A stretch of DNA of 64,000 nucleotides from PALSA-270 sp963770915. Its GTDB lineage: Bacteria > Acidobacteriota > Terriglobia > Terriglobales > Acidobacteriaceae. The stretch spans positions 930,001 through 994,000 of the forward strand of contig CAVYRG010000001.1 of NCBI GenBank assembly GCA_963770915.1, in the 5' to 3' direction. Shown here in pieces: positions 52,529-60,378 of this stretch. The notes under the pieces were generated by a model that saw only the letters and a program-made list of their open reading frames with translations, searched no databases and was not told where the DNA came from. A program made the translations under genes and the position numbers. How positions within the stretch are numbered: position 1 is the first letter of the stretch; the number at the start of each line of letters is the position of its first letter.

Positions 52529-54163
52529 ATGCCCAAGCGCCTCGCCATCACCATAGCCGGAGCGGTCTCCCTGGGAAGCTTCGAGGCCGGCGTGCTTTAC
52601 GAAGTCCTCTCCGCCATCAAGCCGCACAACCTGAATCCCGAGACCACCCCCGACGAGCGCATTGAGATCGATGTCCTCACCGGCGCTTCCGCCGGCGGTA
52701 TGACCGCGACCATTGCCGCGCAGCGCCTGCTGCTTGATGCGCCGTCCCTGGATGGCCCCTATCAGAACTGCTTCTACAAACCCTGGGTCATCGACGTGAA
52801 CCTTGACGGATTGCTCAACCTTGAGGCCGGCGAGGATCCCACGCACTCCATCCTCTCGTCAAATTTCGTCGAAGACATTTCCAAGAAATACCTCACCCAG
52901 CGCTATGTTGCGGGAACACCATCTCGCCCTCCGGCCCACCCCGCGGCAGGGCAAACCATCCGCCTGGGCCTTGCGCTCTCAAACCTGAATGGCGTGGACT
53001 ACTCGCGCAGCACTTATCCCTCCGGCAGCTTCAACTACACCCGCTATCAGGATCAACTGCTCACCGCCGTGAAAGCCGATGATGCCTGCGACAGCAAAGA
53101 TTTTTGGGAACCCCTGCGCAACGCCGCGGTTTCCTGCGGAGCATTTCCTTTTGCGTTTCGCATGAAGGAACTGTTCCGCCGCAAGATTGACTACCCTGGC
53201 GCCGACCTCAACGACTTCCCTTCTGACCCCATGCAGTTCCTCTATACCGACGGCGGCGTCTTCCAGAACGAACCGCTGGGCATGGCCAAGAATTTCGTGG
53301 ACGAAATTGACGGCCACTTCAACGTCGATTCGCGGTTTTATCTTTTTGTTTCCCCGGGCATGCGTAGCGCGACTGCAGACTTAGACCTTGACGAAGCTTC
53401 CGCGAACTTCAAGGGCGCAGCCACGGTTCTGGCCAAAGGAGTGTTCCAGCAGTCGCGTTTTCATGATTGGATCACTTCGGAAACGGTGAACCAGCAAGTT
53501 GAATTGTTCAACCAGCGAGCCATCGCGCTGCAGAAGGCCCTGCTCGGCAACAAAGTCGCAGCGTCGAACCTCGGCCCGGCCGCAGATCAAATTTTGGCGT
53601 TATTTTTCGCGCCCAATCTGAACCCTCCGGAAACCCAGCCTCACGCGGAAAGCCGGCTCAAAAGCCAGTTCGCCAAGGAATATGCCGACCTGCAAGATGC
53701 AGGCTCGGAACTTGCCGAATCCTGGATCAAAGCCATCCTGGTGTTCGAAACCGCGGCCGGATTGGGCGAGCGCGACGAAATGTACATCTGCGCCATCACC
53801 GCCGATAGTTCGGAGCTGGCCAGCAACGGGATTTCCGCATTCCTCGGCTTCTTCGATCAGGCCTATCGCGACCACGACTACGATGTGGGCCGGACTAAGG
53901 CGCGAGAATTCCTGAAGAATCCGCCCGGAAAGCTGGGGCCCATCCGCTGGTCGCCCAGCGAACCGATTCGCCCCATTGACCATCACCTGGACGGTCTGAA
54001 ACTGCAGAATGTGGATGAGAAAAAACGCAAGGAATTCCGCGACCGGCTGCGGGCTCGCGCTCACGACATCATGAAGGAGTTAGGCGTGCACACGGCAGTC
54101 GTGCGCGAGGGGATCGACCTCGCGTTCATTCGGCCGCAGCTCGATAAGCTGCTTATGCTGTAA
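52529..54163 (+). CDS. Patatin-like phospholipase
   Basis: 544 residues from the ATG at 52529 with AAGGAGGAA upstream. The Ser-Asp dyad of patatin-like lipases is complete: oxyanion region IAGAVSLGSFEAG, nucleophile Ser54 in TGASAGGM, and catalytic Asp in YTDGGVFQNEP. No signal peptide. The C-terminal ~250 residues are mostly helical. It may act on membrane lipids in the cytoplasm. Its stop overlaps the convergent histidine kinase gene by 11 bases. Confidence 0.88.
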   Translation: MPKRLAITIAGAVSLGSFEAGVLYEVLSAIKPHNLNPETTPDERIEIDVLTGASAGGMTATIAAQRLLLDAPSLDGPYQNCFYKPWVIDVNLDGLLNLEAGEDPTHSILSSNFVEDISKKYLTQRYVAGTPSRPPAHPAAGQTIRLGLALSNLNGVDYSRSTYPSGSFNYTRYQDQLLTAVKADDACDSKDFWEPLRNAAVSCGAFPFAFRMKELFRRKIDYPGADLNDFPSDPMQFLYTDGGVFQNEPLGMAKNFVDEIDGHFNVDSRFYLFVSPGMRSATADLDLDEASANFKGAATVLAKGVFQQSRFHDWITSETVNQQVELFNQRAIALQKALLGNKVAASNLGPAADQILALFFAPNLNPPETQPHAESRLKSQFAKEYADLQDAGSELAESWIKAILVFETAAGLGERDEMYICAITADSSELASNGISAFLGFFDQAYRDHDYDVGRTKAREFLKNPPGKLGPIRWSPSEPIRPIDHHLDGLKLQNVDEKKRKEFRDRLRARAHDIMKELGVHTAVVREGIDLAFIRPQLDKLLML

Positions 54164-56486
54164 CGTGCTTGGCGCGCCCGCCTGCGGAATTCAGCAGCTC
54201 GCGTACTTTGCCCAGCAGGCTTTCCCGGGTAAACGGCTTTTGCAGCAGAACTTTCCCTTCGGCCAGCACCCCGTGTTTGACCATCTTGTCATCCGGATAA
54301 CCGGACATATAGAGAATCTTCATCTGCGGCCTTACCGCGCCGAGTTTTTCGGCCAGAGTCGCGCCGCTCATGGCCGGCATTACTACATCGGTCAACAATA
54401 GGTCGATAGCGCCGGCGGTGCTTTCGGCCACCTGCAAGGCCTGCTCTCCGCTACAGGCACCGAGCACAATGTAACCCGCCTCTTCCAATAGAACACGGGC
54501 CAAGTCGCGCAGCGGCTCGGCATCTTCCACCAGAAGAATGGTTTCGGTTCCGAGGGCCCGGGAAGTCATCTGCGGCCGCGTCACAGCCACCTCTGCCGCG
54601 CGCTCGACGCGTGGAAAGTGAATTTGGAAGGTCGTCCCTTTTCCCACCTCGCTGCTCACCCAGATGTAGCCTTCGCTCTGCTTCACCACTCCGTAGACAG
54701 TTGCGAGGCCAAGCCCCGTCCCCCGCCCGAGCTCCTTGGTGGTGAAGAAGGGCTCAAAAATCTGTGCCTGCGTCTCGGCGTCCATGCCGGTGCCGGTATC
54801 GGTCACCGTCAGCCGGACGTAGCGGCCCAGCTTGGCGGCCGGATGCCGGCGGACAAAAGCTTCGTCAAGATCGGCGTTGCCTGTTTCCAGCGTCAGAGTT
54901 CCACCCTGCGGGATGGCGTCTCGCGCATTCACCACCAGATTCATGATCACCTGCTCGATCTGGCTTTGATCCACTTTTACATGACCCAAGCCCGAATCCA
55001 GCCGGGTGATCATCTCGATGTCCTCGCCCAGCACACGCCTCAACATTTTTTCCATCTCGGTCACGATCGAGTTGAGACTCAGGACCCGCGGTTCCAAAAC
55101 CTGCTGCCGGCTAAAAGCCAGCAGTTGACGCGTAAGAGATGCTGCGCGGCGAGCTGCTTTCTTGATCTCCTCCACATGCTTCTTGCAACGATCATGGCCT
55201 TCGACAGCGTCTTCCAACAGCTCGCTGTAGCCAATGATCACCCCCAGCATGTTGTTGAAGTCGTGCGCAACTCCTCCCGCCAAGCGGCCCACCGCTTCCA
55301 TTTTCACCGCCTGCCGAAGCTGCTGCTCCAGCCGTTTCTCTTCGGAAATATCCCGGTAAATGCCGTACGAGCCCTTCACCTGCCCATCGATGATCAGCGG
55401 CACTCCGTAAACCTCAACGTCAACCAAAGTTCCATCTTTTCTTGCACGGCGAGTGATGGCATGCAGGACCTCGCCGCGCAAATTGGCCTGGGAAAATTGA
55501 TGGGAGGGAATCGACTCTCCCGGTGACACCACCAGTTCATCCAACGGCCTCCCCACGACCTCGCCGCCGTCGTAGAGAAACAGTTTGCCAAACGCCGGAT
55601 TGCACATCTGCACTCGGTAGTTGGAATCGAGCACGACTGTGGCTAATGGATTGTTTTCGATGAGCGCGTTCAGATGCGCTGTCCGCGCTTCGAGATCAAG
55701 CTCGGCCTGCCTGCGCTCCGTGATATCCAAAAAGCTCACGACGTAGCCGGCCAGTTGGCCATCGCGGCGAATCGGATAGCCCCAGTACTCGGTAGGAAAG
55801 CTTGTGTCATCGCGGCGCCAGAAGACCTCGTCGCCGGCGTGAACGCCTTGGCCGAGACGGGAAGCCTTGTAGATCTTGGATTCCTGGATGGGAAGCGGCG
55901 TGCCGTCGGGCCGGCTGTGATGGCACAGCTTGTGCATGTCCTGGCCCAGCAGTTCGTCCGACCGTTGATAGCCCAAAAGGTTAACGCAAGCCTGGTTGCA
56001 GAAACTGCAGGCTCCTTTGAGGTCGACGCCGAAAATCCCTTCAGCGGTCGAATCGAGCAGCAACCGAATCTGCTGTTCGCTTTCCGACAGCGCCGCCGCG
56101 GTTCTGCGGCCCTCCGTGACATCCGTCACCGAGATGAGATATGCCTTGCTGCCTTGCCATTCAATGTGGTGGACATTGACATCTGCTTGGAAGATTGATC
56201 CGTCTTTCTTGCGATGCCGCCAGACCCCGACATTTTCCCGGCCGCCTCGAATCGAAGCCAGTCTTTGCAGCACCGCGGGAATGTCCTCTTTGGGGCGGAT
56301 GTCTTTGAGAGTCATTTGCAGGAACTCATCGCGCGAGAAGCCGTACTGCTGCAGAGCCGCGTCGTTGACCGCGAGGAAAGCCCAGGACTTGTCCTCGTAA
56401 ATCAGCATGGGTTGGGAGTTGTTTTCGAAAAGAACGCGGTATGCGCTGTTGCGTTCAAACGGCTCTTCTCTTTGACGTTTAACCAT
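54153..56486 (-). CDS. Multi-PAS hybrid histidine kinase with C-terminal receiver
   Basis: 777 residues from the ATG at 56486; the longer frame has no family support. Several PAS domains (starting at PMLIYEDKSWAFLAVNDAALQQYGF, IFGVDLKGACSFCNQACVNLLG, TVVLDSNYRVQMCNPAFGKLF) precede a HisKA domain with phospho-acceptor His in GRLAGGVAHDFNNMLGVI, a HATPase domain (MNLVVNARDAIPQGG, DTGTGMD, GRGTGLGLATVYG) and a receiver (ILLVEDAEPLRDLARVLLEE...LLLTDVVMPAMSG). No membrane span, so a cytoplasmic sensor. The cognate output is not next to it. Confidence 0.93.
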   Translation of the reverse strand: MVKRQREEPFERNSAYRVLFENNSQPMLIYEDKSWAFLAVNDAALQQYGFSRDEFLQMTLKDIRPKEDIPAVLQRLASIRGGRENVGVWRHRKKDGSIFQADVNVHHIEWQGSKAYLISVTDVTEGRRTAAALSESEQQIRLLLDSTAEGIFGVDLKGACSFCNQACVNLLGYQRSDELLGQDMHKLCHHSRPDGTPLPIQESKIYKASRLGQGVHAGDEVFWRRDDTSFPTEYWGYPIRRDGQLAGYVVSFLDITERRQAELDLEARTAHLNALIENNPLATVVLDSNYRVQMCNPAFGKLFLYDGGEVVGRPLDELVVSPGESIPSHQFSQANLRGEVLHAITRRARKDGTLVDVEVYGVPLIIDGQVKGSYGIYRDISEEKRLEQQLRQAVKMEAVGRLAGGVAHDFNNMLGVIIGYSELLEDAVEGHDRCKKHVEEIKKAARRAASLTRQLLAFSRQQVLEPRVLSLNSIVTEMEKMLRRVLGEDIEMITRLDSGLGHVKVDQSQIEQVIMNLVVNARDAIPQGGTLTLETGNADLDEAFVRRHPAAKLGRYVRLTVTDTGTGMDAETQAQIFEPFFTTKELGRGTGLGLATVYGVVKQSEGYIWVSSEVGKGTTFQIHFPRVERAAEVAVTRPQMTSRALGTETILLVEDAEPLRDLARVLLEEAGYIVLGACSGEQALQVAESTAGAIDLLLTDVVMPAMSGATLAEKLGAVRPQMKILYMSGYPDDKMVKHGVLAEGKVLLQKPFTRESLLGKVRELLNSAGGRAKHVTA

Positions 56487-56723
56487 AGGTCGACCGGTCA
56501 CGGGTGCCGGACCCGTTGTCTGGAGAGTGGACGGCGGTGTCCTTTGGCCAAGATTAGCTTCGCATGAGAAACCTGTCGAAAGTACGAAAGTCACTTCGGC
56601 CGGAACCGAGGAACCGCGCGCAGCGGCGGTGTCAGCAAACTTGTCCTTAATCGGCCGCAACCTCCGGCAAGATTGCTGCTTGGGTCCCGTTCCGGGTGCG
56701 TTTTCCCAATTTCCACTTGCCGG

Positions 56724-56746
56724 AACGCTAAACATCGGTTAGCGTT
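56724..56746. promoter_or_regulatory. Inverted repeat upstream of the inositol oxygenase gene
   Basis: AACGCTAA (56724-56731), seven bases, TTAGCGTT (56739-56746), perfect 8-bp arms, 28 bases before the start codon. Position and symmetry fit an operator; a hairpin is the alternative. Confidence 0.45.
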
Positions 56747-56774
56747 TTCTCACGTCCTAGCAGGAGATCGAAAA

Positions 56775-57629
56775 ATGCCCGAAGAAGCGACTTCGCAGCC
56801 GTTGCAAAGCATCGACCAATGGGACGACTTTGTGGCCAGCCGTTACCAGGAGGGCCGGCCCGAGTCGGAATTTCGCAAGTACGATCCGTCGGCTCTGCCC
56901 GGAGTGGCAGAGTTTTACCGGCTGAATCACACCCACCAGACGCTGGAATTCGTACTGCAGCAAGAGAAGGAGTATCTCCGGCTCAACAAGGGCAAGAAGA
57001 GCATTTGGGAAGCGGCCGAATTCCTGAACACGCTGGTCGATGACAGCGATCCCGATACCGACGTCTCGCAGATCGAGCACCTCATGCAGACTTCCGAGGC
57101 CATCCGCAAGGACGGCCATCCCCGCTGGTTTGTGCTGACCGGGTTTCTGCACGACCTGGGAAAAATTCTCTGCCTATGGAATGAGCCGCAGTGGGCGGTG
57201 GTGGGAGACACTTTTCCTGTGGGCTGCGCGTATTCCGATCAAATCGTCTATCACGAATATTTCGCCGGCAACCCGGACTCGAAAATCCCCGAGTATCAAA
57301 CCCTTTGCGGCATCTACCAGCCGAACTGCGGATTGGGCAAAGTGCACATGTCCTGGGGACACGACGAATATATCTACCACGTGGTGAAAGACTACCTGCC
57401 TGAGGAAGCGCACTACATGTTGCGCTACCACTCGTTCTATCCCGCGCACCGGCATGGGGCGTACAAACATCTCATGTCGAAGCACGACGAAGAAATGTTT
57501 ACCTGGGTGCGGAAGTTCAATCCCTACGATCTGTATTCCAAGGGAGCTGCGCGCCCCAACGTCGCGGAGCTGAAACCGTATTACGAAGATTTGTTCGCGG
57601 AGTTCTTTCCGGCTAAACTACACTGGTAG
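56775..57629 (+). CDS. Myo-inositol oxygenase (eukaryotic-type MIOX)
   Basis: 284 residues, the length of animal MIOX (about 285). Oxidises myo-inositol to D-glucuronate with O2 at a di-iron centre. All six metal ligands known from animal MIOX are present in the same order: His102 (IEHLMQTSEAIRKDG), His126/Asp127 (GFLHDLGK), His196 (MSWGHDEYIY), His219 (RYHSFYPAH), Asp252 (NPYDLYSK). The segments EPQWAVVGDTFPVGCAYSD and GIYQPNCGLGKVHMSWGHDE are nearly identical to the eukaryotic consensus. GGAG lies upstream of the ATG at 56775. No inositol dehydrogenase gene is nearby. Divergent from the histidine kinase. Confidence 0.96.
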   Translation: MPEEATSQPLQSIDQWDDFVASRYQEGRPESEFRKYDPSALPGVAEFYRLNHTHQTLEFVLQQEKEYLRLNKGKKSIWEAAEFLNTLVDDSDPDTDVSQIEHLMQTSEAIRKDGHPRWFVLTGFLHDLGKILCLWNEPQWAVVGDTFPVGCAYSDQIVYHEYFAGNPDSKIPEYQTLCGIYQPNCGLGKVHMSWGHDEYIYHVVKDYLPEEAHYMLRYHSFYPAHRHGAYKHLMSKHDEEMFTWVRKFNPYDLYSKGAARPNVAELKPYYEDLFAEFFPAKLHW

Positions 57630-57658
57630 TAGTCTCGAAGGGCACGAGTCACAATTCC

Positions 57659-57928
57659 ATGGCAATCCAGCTCACTCCCGAACAAGAGCGGCGGATTCAG
57701 GCCGTCATCGATCGTGGCGCCTACAAATCCGTCGAGGAAGTTGTTGAGGCTGCCTTAGCCGCCGTCGAACAGCGCGCCGTTCCGGGATTCGCAGGAACGC
57801 CGGATGAACTTGACGCTCTGCTGGCGGAAGGACTGGCATCCAAGGAACTTACGGAAGCCGAATTTTGGGATTCGGTCGGCAAACAGACCGAAGCCGTGCT
57901 GACCGAGAATAGAACCGCACGACGTTGA
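57659..57928 (+). CDS. ParD-like antitoxin
   Basis: 89 residues. N-terminal ribbon-helix-helix-like region (AIQLTPEQERRIQAVIDRGAYKSVEEVVEAALAAVEQ) for operator binding, then an extended acidic C-terminus (ELDALLAEGLASKELTEAEFW) that would wrap the toxin. The gene overlaps the toxin start by TTGA. Neutralises the ParE-like toxin. Confidence 0.85.
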   Translation: MAIQLTPEQERRIQAVIDRGAYKSVEEVVEAALAAVEQRAVPGFAGTPDELDALLAEGLASKELTEAEFWDSVGKQTEAVLTENRTARR

Positions 57929-58257
57929 AGGTTCTCTACCGAAAGAGCGCCAGCGCGGATGTGATCCGCCAGTTCCAGTACTACCTTGTAACCGAGAACC
58001 TACCGGAGATTGCGATTCGGTTTCTTGAATCCGTCCGGCGCACCGTCCAGTCGTTGCGCCAACATCCTTTTATCGGGCCACGCTATCATTCAAGCAATCC
58101 ACAACTTCAGGATCTGCGCTCATGGCCGGTTTCCGGATTCGAAGCCATTCGGATTTACTATATCCCGACCGATGATGCGATCCGCGTGATTCGCGTTCTG
58201 CACGGGAAGCGTGATCTAAAACACGTCCTCGAAGGAAAGGGCGAATGGCGCAGGTGA
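57925..58257 (+). CDS. ParE/RelE-superfamily toxin
   Basis: 110 residues, TTG start at 57925 overlapping the antitoxin stop. RelE/ParE fold: KVLYRKSASADVIRQFQYYL at the N-terminus, FLESVRRTVQSLRQHPFIGPRY, and RIYYIPTDDAIRVIRVLHGKRD. This pattern fits ParE, which poisons gyrase, rather than a RelE mRNA interferase, although both share it. Second gene of the toxin-antitoxin pair; convergent with the ABC exporter gene 22 bases away. Confidence 0.87.
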   Translation: MKVLYRKSASADVIRQFQYYLVTENLPEIAIRFLESVRRTVQSLRQHPFIGPRYHSSNPQLQDLRSWPVSGFEAIRIYYIPTDDAIRVIRVLHGKRDLKHVLEGKGEWRR

Positions 58258-58279
58258 GGGGCCCCATTCGCGACAATCT

Positions 58280-60229
58280 TCACCGCACCTCGCCCTTGAC
58301 CACCCGCAATGCGTCCTCAAGATTGGCTTCCCGTACCCCGCGGCCACCGCCGCTCCCTTCCACACCCTCAGCTGGTACGTCTCCTTCGCCGGGCGCAAGG
58401 AACAGATTGCTCTCCAGCCCGTGCTGCTTGGTGTAGAGGTCGTAATAGCGTCCGCCTTTGGCGTAGAGTTCTTCGTGAGTGCCGCGCTCCACAATCTCAC
58501 CCTTCTCCACTACCAGAATCTGATCCGCCTTTCGGATCGTAGAAAGTCTGTGCGCGATCACGAACGTGGTGCGTCCCTCCATTAGGTAGGAAAGCCCCTG
58601 CTGAATCAGCGCTTCCGACTCGGAATCCAGGCTGGAAGTCGCTTCGTCGAGAATCAGGATGCGTGGGTCCGCGAGAATGGCACGGGCAATCGAAACGCGC
58701 TGCCGCTGCCCGCCGGAAAGCTTCACGCCGCGCTCGCCCACGATCGTGTCGTATTTGTCGGGGAAAGCTTCAGCGAACTCATCCACGCGCGCAATGCGGC
58801 AGGCGCGCATGATGTCCTCCTCGCTCGCGTCGGGCCGCGGAAAAGCCACGTTCTCGCGAATGGTGCCGTCGAAAAGAAACGACTCCTGCAAAACCACGCC
58901 CAGCTTGGTGCGGTAAGACTCGAGCGAGACGGTGCTGAGATCGATGCCGTCGATCAGGATTCTGCCTTGTGCCGGCTTGTGGAATGCGGAGATCAACCCG
59001 ATGATGGTCGACTTGCCGGAGCCGGAAGACCCCACCAGCGCCGTAACCGTGCCGTGCGCAGCCTGAAACGAAATATCGCGCAACACCATGAGGCTGCCGT
59101 CGTAGCTGAAGCTGACGTGGTCGAATTCAACGTCGCCGGTGATGGCCGCCAGCGCCACCGTGCGGTTGGGGTCGGCGTCTTCGCGCCGCTCCGTCAAAAT
59201 TTCGTGCGTGCGCTCCAGCCCCGCGATGGCTTCGGTGAGCTGCGTGCCAATCGATACCATCTGAATGATGGGCGCCACCAGAAAACCGAGAAACAGGATG
59301 TAAGAAAGGTAGCTGCCCACGCTCAGCGTGCCGGCCAGCATCTGATGAGCTCCCACGTACATGATGACGGCGCCAACCACTCCCAGCAGTACGCTGGAAG
59401 AAAGACTCATGACCGAGGTTGCGGTCAGGGTGCGCATGACGTTATCCAACAGGCGCTGCACGCCAAAAGAAAAGACTTTATGCTCACGCTCTTCGGCGTG
59501 GTAGCCCTTGATGACGCGCACTCCGCTGAGCGATTCGGTCAGGCGCCCGGTGACTTCGGCGTTGATCCTGCCGCGCTCGCGGAAAATCGGCCGGATGGTT
59601 CCGAAGGCTTTGTTCAGCGCGAGTCCAAAGGCGAACAAGAAGACGAAGGTTGCCAGCGTCATGCGCGGGCTTATGCGAAACAAAACCACCAACGCAATCC
59701 CCGAAGTGATGAGCCCGCCGCTGAAATCGACCAGTCCGGTGCCCAATAGATTGCGCACGCCCTCGACGTCGCTCATGATGCGCGAGACCAGCGTGCCGGT
59801 CTTGTTGGTGTCGTAGAACGCGACCGGCAAAAGCCCAATGTGCTGCTGCACTTTCCGCCGCAGGTCGGCGATGAGGCGTTGCCCAGCCTTGGAGAGCAGT
59901 TGCGTCAGAGCGAACGATGTCACACCCTGTGTCGCGGTGGCCGCCAGCACCGCTAGAACAATCCTGCTCAACAGTTCCACGCGATGCTTGGCGACGACTA
60001 AATCAATCAGAAATCTAGTCGAATAGGGCAGCACCAGGCCGGCCACCCGGTTGATCACCATGAGGAAGAAACTGAACAGCAGCAGCGCCCAGCGCGGCCG
60101 CACCAATTCCCACAAGTCGGGGAGAACGGCGCGCAGGCTCTCCTTGCTGATTTTCTTCTTGCCGGGTTGGGCGGCGCCGTGGGCCATCCCTCTTGGACGC
60201 GCATGGAAACCGCCGGGGTTCAATTTCAT
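58280..60229 (-). CDS. ABC exporter (full transmembrane + ATPase half-transporter)
   Basis: 649 residues. The N-terminal ~330 residues form a six-span exporter domain; the C-terminal ATPase has Walker A (GSSGSGKST), signature LSGGQRQRVSIARAI, Walker B ILILDEATSSLD and His in IAHRLST. The architecture is the MsbA/multidrug type; the substrate cannot be assigned. A 16-bp palindrome (60263-60278) lies in its leader, so expression is likely regulated. An alternative start at 60187 is possible. Confidence 0.92.
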   Translation of the reverse strand: MKLNPGGFHARPRGMAHGAAQPGKKKISKESLRAVLPDLWELVRPRWALLLFSFFLMVINRVAGLVLPYSTRFLIDLVVAKHRVELLSRIVLAVLAATATQGVTSFALTQLLSKAGQRLIADLRRKVQQHIGLLPVAFYDTNKTGTLVSRIMSDVEGVRNLLGTGLVDFSGGLITSGIALVVLFRISPRMTLATFVFLFAFGLALNKAFGTIRPIFRERGRINAEVTGRLTESLSGVRVIKGYHAEEREHKVFSFGVQRLLDNVMRTLTATSVMSLSSSVLLGVVGAVIMYVGAHQMLAGTLSVGSYLSYILFLGFLVAPIIQMVSIGTQLTEAIAGLERTHEILTERREDADPNRTVALAAITGDVEFDHVSFSYDGSLMVLRDISFQAAHGTVTALVGSSGSGKSTIIGLISAFHKPAQGRILIDGIDLSTVSLESYRTKLGVVLQESFLFDGTIRENVAFPRPDASEEDIMRACRIARVDEFAEAFPDKYDTIVGERGVKLSGGQRQRVSIARAILADPRILILDEATSSLDSESEALIQQGLSYLMEGRTTFVIAHRLSTIRKADQILVVEKGEIVERGTHEELYAKGGRYYDLYTKQHGLESNLFLAPGEGDVPAEGVEGSGGGRGVREANLEDALRVVKGEVR

Positions 60230-60262
60230 AAGCGAGTTGGGGGGCCGATGGAATCGCCCGAG

Positions 60263-60278
60263 TGTTCCTTAAGGAACA
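60263..60278. promoter_or_regulatory. Perfect 16-bp palindrome in the leader of the ABC exporter gene
   Basis: TGTTCCTTAAGGAACA is its own reverse complement. On the minus strand a -10-like TATGAT (60287-60292) lies immediately upstream, so the palindrome would cover the start of transcription. A second, looser inverted repeat, GTCCACT-AA-AGTGGAC, is at 60351-60366. Confidence 0.55.
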
Positions 60279-60378
60279 TTGCGAGAATCATAACCGATTG
60301 ATTCCCAATAACTTAAGATTTGGGCCGACCTGTGGAGGCCAGCTTCAAGAGTCCACTAAAGTGGACTTGACAGCAGGC

